Of a stretch of DNA of 64,000 bases, positions 61,587 to 64,000 are shown in pieces. The DNA is from Streptosporangium oxazolinicum (lineage in GTDB: Bacteria; Actinomycetota; Actinomycetes; Streptosporangiales; Streptosporangiaceae). The notes beneath the pieces are model-generated. The model did no database searches, was not told where the DNA came from, and saw only the letters and a list, made by a program, of their open reading frames with translations. The position numbers and the translations under genes are program-made. Numbering within the stretch: position 1 is the first letter of the stretch; each line of letters opens with the position of its first letter. The stretch covers positions 558,001 through 622,000 of the forward strand of contig NZ_BAABAQ010000002.1 of assembly GCF_039537505.1 (NCBI RefSeq). The letters run 5' to 3'.

Positions 61587-61606
61587 GCTCTAGAACACTA
61601 TAGAGC
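61587..61606. promoter_or_regulatory. Operator-like palindrome upstream of the GntR gene
   Basis: GCTCTAGAACACTATAGAGC has complementary ends (GCTCTA/TAGAGC) around an eight-base centre, 52 bases before the GntR start, in an AT-rich promoter region. Its likely binder is the GntR protein. Confidence 0.6.
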
Positions 61607-61798
61607 TGTTGTAGGCTAAAGGCCAGGTGGGCTGATCGTCCTCAACGGGAGGATGTTCCGAGCGACTTCCCGTCAAGGCCGACAGTTCGAAAGTCCTGAG
61701 GCCGACGATGCATCACACGCACTCCCCCCACGGAGTCGATCGAGACGATTCAGATCGGGCAGCCTTCGCAGGTACCAGACAGGAAGAGAGCACTCATC

Positions 61799-62158
61799 GT
61801 GGAACGTTCCCCTAAGTTCGGCCAGCCGTCCGCTCACCACGATCAGGGCTTCGGCGGACACCTCGTACGCGACACGAACCCGGAACACGCCTACGAAGCG
61901 ACGCGCATGCCGACGGGCGACCTTCCCCGCATGTTCGCCCTGGTCCAGGAGTTCTACGAGGACGACGAGGGCGAGGAGGACGTGGAGAGCTTCACGGAGG
62001 TGGTGGCCTACGGGCTGGCGCTGCCGGGTGGGACGGTGGCGACCGTGGCCGCGAACGGCAGCGAATTCGGCCGGTGGACGAGCGCGCACAACGCGGCGCG
62101 GCGGCTGCACACCGACCTGGTCTGGCTCGGGGACGGCGACACGAATCCCACCCCGTAG
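61799..62158 (+). CDS. Hypothetical acidic protein
   Basis: A 119-residue soluble, acidic protein I cannot assign to a family. A cluster of acidic residues (YEDDEGEEDVESF) lies in the middle, and the last third (GTVATVAANGSEFGRWTSAHNAARRL) looks globular. Codon usage has the expected high third-position GC. The GTG start at 61799 has GAAGAG ten bases upstream; ATG 61907 is a shorter alternative. It is divergent from the GntR gene, with 263 bases between, and may be under its control. Confidence 0.6.
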   Translation: MERSPKFGQPSAHHDQGFGGHLVRDTNPEHAYEATRMPTGDLPRMFALVQEFYEDDEGEEDVESFTEVVAYGLALPGGTVATVAANGSEFGRWTSAHNAARRLHTDLVWLGDGDTNPTP

Positions 62159-62171
62159 CGATCGTCCTCTC

Positions 62172-62768
62172 TCAGCGCCCTGGAGCGTACGTGAGAGGGG
62201 TCGACAGGGGACTCGTCCGTCGTCCGAACAGTGCCCACCACAGGTAGGCGAAGACGGCACCACCGGCCACGTCGCTGGGCCAGTGCACGCCCAGGAGGAG
62301 GCGGCTGACACCGACCGCGCCGCCGACGGCGATGCCCGCGGCGGCGGCACGGCCGGGTGAACCGGTGAGCCGTTCGGTGATCAGCAGGGTGCCCAGGAGG
62401 GCGGTGGTGGTGTGGCGGGAGGGGAAGCTCGGCCCGATGGGGGTTTCTCGCCAGCCCTCCCTCGGCGGGCGGGCGCGGTCGATGACCGAGGCGACCTGGT
62501 GCCGGGTGGCCAGGCCGGACACGTAGACGGCCAGGAGGCGCCAGTCCCTGGTTCCCGCCGCGAGCGCCGCGACCTGTGCTCCCATGAGCGTCGGCGAGCC
62601 GAGATGGGTGACGGTGTGCGCGATGGACACCAGGCCGGTCCGCCGCTGGCCGGTGAAGATCGCCAGCAGCCGCTCGTCCAGACCTCGCCCGCGTGGGGCC
62701 GAACCCACCGATTTCCGGCCTCGCGCGTCGTGCGCGTCACGGACGGCGACGGACCTGGAAAAGATCAC
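62172..62768 (-). CDS. PAP2-superfamily membrane phosphatase
   Basis: A 198-residue lipid-phosphatase-like protein with about five membrane helices. The three phosphatase motifs are visible: RARPPREG (K/R-x6-RP type), PSRHTT in PSFPSRHTTTALLG, and SRLLLGVHWPSDVAGG with the catalytic His. The substrate is probably undecaprenyl diphosphate or a phosphatidate-type lipid. It is convergent with the small acidic gene, with 13 bases between stops. Confidence 0.9.
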   Translation of the reverse strand: MIFSRSVAVRDAHDARGRKSVGSAPRGRGLDERLLAIFTGQRRTGLVSIAHTVTHLGSPTLMGAQVAALAAGTRDWRLLAVYVSGLATRHQVASVIDRARPPREGWRETPIGPSFPSRHTTTALLGTLLITERLTGSPGRAAAAGIAVGGAVGVSRLLLGVHWPSDVAGGAVFAYLWWALFGRRTSPLSTPLTYAPGR

Positions 62769-63032
62769 GGTGTTTCCCCTCCCGGGACGAGCGCCACGCC
62801 CCCCCGGCTCCCCGGGGATGTGGGCGCTCCCGCCGCCTCGGCCTGAGGTGATCGCGGACGCCGATGGCCTTTAGCGCCTTGTCCGAGAACGCGCCTTGTC
62901 CGAGGATAACTCGGCGGCCCGAAGTGATCATCCGACGGCCGGGGATGGACGAGACGGGAAACCTCCTCTTCGTACCGGGTATGAGTACGACACAGAGGAC
63001 ATGGCCGCCGCACGATCGGAAGGGGGCCTGAG

Positions 63033-63680
63033 ATGCGCTTCGACGTCGTCGTGGAGACACCGCAAAGATCACGGAACAAGTACGAGATGGACGAGGCCAA
63101 GCAGCGGATCCGGCTGGATCGGCTGCTGTTCACCTCCACCGCCTACCCCTACGACTACGGCTTCGTCCCCGGCACCCTGGGCGAGGACGACGACCCGCTG
63201 GACGCCATGGTGCTGGGCGAGGCACCCACGTTCCCCGGATGCGTGATCAACGTCCGGACGATCGGGATCTTCTGGATGCGCGACGAGCACGGCCCGGACG
63301 CCAAGCTCCTGTGCGTGCCCGCCGGTGACCCGCGCTTCGCCCACATGCGCGACCTCGGCGACGTGCCCGCGTACGTCCTGGCCGAGATCGGTCATTTTTT
63401 CGCCATATACAAGCATCTGGAGCCAGGCAAGAGCACCGATGTCCGCGGCTGGGAATCCCGCACCGAAGCCGAGAGGGTGCTGGAGGAGGCCCGGCGACGG
63501 CTCGGCCGGCCCACCCGCCGACGACCGGACCGAACGCCGTCGCCCGGCCAGGCCCCCGCTCGCCGTCGCGTCCCTCCCACGGATCGGATCCGGCCCACCC
63601 TGCTCCTCGCCGCCGTTCTCGGCCTCATCGCGGCGGCCAGGACGCCCCGGCATCCGGTTCACACGATGCGCAGCTGGTAA
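63033..63680 (+). CDS. ppa: Family I inorganic pyrophosphatase with a C-terminal extension
   Basis: Hydrolyses PPi to phosphate. Residues 1-160 form the normal enzyme: VETPQRSRNKYEMD, YPYDYGFVPGTLGEDDDPLDAMVL (with the metal-binding Asp residues), and FAIYKHLEPGK. The remaining 55 residues are unusual: an Arg/Pro-rich linker and a hydrophobic stretch, RPTLLLAAVLGLIAAA (about 187-202), that could anchor the enzyme in the membrane. AAGGGGG lies before the ATG. Its 3' end overlaps the convergent VIT-family gene by 22 bases. A second, ordinary ppa may exist elsewhere in the genome. Confidence 0.9.
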   Translation: MRFDVVVETPQRSRNKYEMDEAKQRIRLDRLLFTSTAYPYDYGFVPGTLGEDDDPLDAMVLGEAPTFPGCVINVRTIGIFWMRDEHGPDAKLLCVPAGDPRFAHMRDLGDVPAYVLAEIGHFFAIYKHLEPGKSTDVRGWESRTEAERVLEEARRRLGRPTRRRPDRTPSPGQAPARRRVPPTDRIRPTLLLAAVLGLIAAARTPRHPVHTMRSW

Positions 63681-64000
63681 CCGAGCGCCGCCACGAGCGC
63701 CCCGCCGATCATCAGCGCGCCACTCCACCGCGGGGGTGACCCGCCCACCACCGATCCGATACCGGCTCCGAGCAGGCCCAGCACCACGAGACTGATCGCC
63801 AGCGGCAACCATGAGGGGCCGGGAAGGAGCGCACCGGCCAGGAGAGGAAGCAGCGAACCGGAGAAACTCGCCGTGCCCGCGACCGCGGTGGCCACCAGCG
63901 CCTCGCGGATCACCGCGCGGCCCAGGTGGGTGGTCGCCAGTCGTCCGCGGCTGGTGAGGTTGAGCTGGCGTCCAGCCCGTGCCAGCTGGGTGCGCAGCTC
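63659..64000 (-). CDS. VIT1/CCC1-family membrane protein, N-terminus beyond window
   Basis: Only the C-terminal 113 residues are present: a short amphipathic segment (ELRTQLARAGRQLNL), then THLGRAVIREALVATAVAG and three hydrophobic helices ending YQLRIV. The pattern fits the last transmembrane helices of VIT-type (vacuolar iron transporter-like) Fe/Mn transporters of bacteria. The frame continues open to the window edge with no start codon needed, so the gene is cut rather than broken. The assignment rests on the C-terminus alone. Confidence 0.6.
   Translation of the reverse strand, partial: ELRTQLARAGRQLNLTSRGRLATTHLGRAVIREALVATAVAGTASFSGSLLPLLAGALLPGPSWLPLAISLVVLGLLGAGIGSVVGGSPPRWSGALMIGGALVAALGYQLRIV

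Overview
The window is high-GC chromosomal DNA from a filamentous actinomycete. A BldD master regulator, DUF397 proteins, an Rv2175c/PASTA-kinase pair and a LytTR two-component pair all point to Actinobacteria. Overall flavour suggests Streptosporangiales rather than Streptomyces, but that family-level call is an inference. There are no tRNA or rRNA genes, no insertion sequences and no CRISPR array that I can see.

Layout. (1) 1-6987: pyrimidine operon on the minus strand, pyrR-pyrB-pyrC-carA-carB, with a PyrR-binding RNA loop in its leader. (2) 7237-15258: arginine deiminase, bldD, a membrane PP2C phosphatase, an SOS-type promoter driving a small ORF plus a HEPN-family gene, an L,D-transpeptidase, a YbaK deacylase, a GNAT enzyme and metF. 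(3) 15675-23687: polyprenyl synthase, thiE, Rv2175c-like protein and a flavoprotein, then a TPP riboswitch with thiO-thiS-thiG, then a PASTA Ser/Thr kinase. The gene set metF / polyprenyl synthase / Rv2175c / PASTA kinase / DAHP synthase resembles the Mycobacterium tuberculosis Rv2172c-Rv2178c neighbourhood. (4) 23716-32493: a minus-strand purine-salvage and degradation block running from OHCU decarboxylase, HIU hydrolase and urate oxidase through two xanthine dehydrogenase subunits and an 8-oxoguanine-type deaminase to glycerate kinase, allantoinase and allantoicase. The molybdenum subunit of xanthine dehydrogenase is absent. (5) 32899-46034: endonuclease IV, LytTR/LytS pair, a sulfite-oxidase-like enzyme, an attenuator-controlled DAHP synthase, thiI, a NarL/MacS pair next to an MHYT sensor, a probably PPi-dependent phosphofructokinase with a DasR-type operator, and a lactonase. 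(6) 46143-55822: a MarR-GNAT fusion, an MMPL exporter with divergent TetR, a sulfonate uptake operon (ssuD-ssuC-ssuA-ssuB) and a DUF839 protein. (7) 56025-64000: accessory-looking region with a large KAP-type NTPase fused to what looks like a degenerate caspase fold, DUF5946, two tandem DUF397 genes, a GntR/UTRA regulator, a PAP2 phosphatase, a pyrophosphatase and a VIT-family protein cut by the window edge.

Two themes cross the window. First, degenerate short tandem repeats (10 to 57 bp) sit again and again at gene ends, at overlapping stop/start junctions and as insertions inside proteins. Second, several genes appear to be leaderless, with a -10 hexamer 6-9 nt upstream of the start codon. 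The best candidates for undescribed biology are the pseudo-caspase/KAP protein, the LexA-controlled small ORF/HEPN pair, and the tandemly amplified translation-start junctions in the purine operon.
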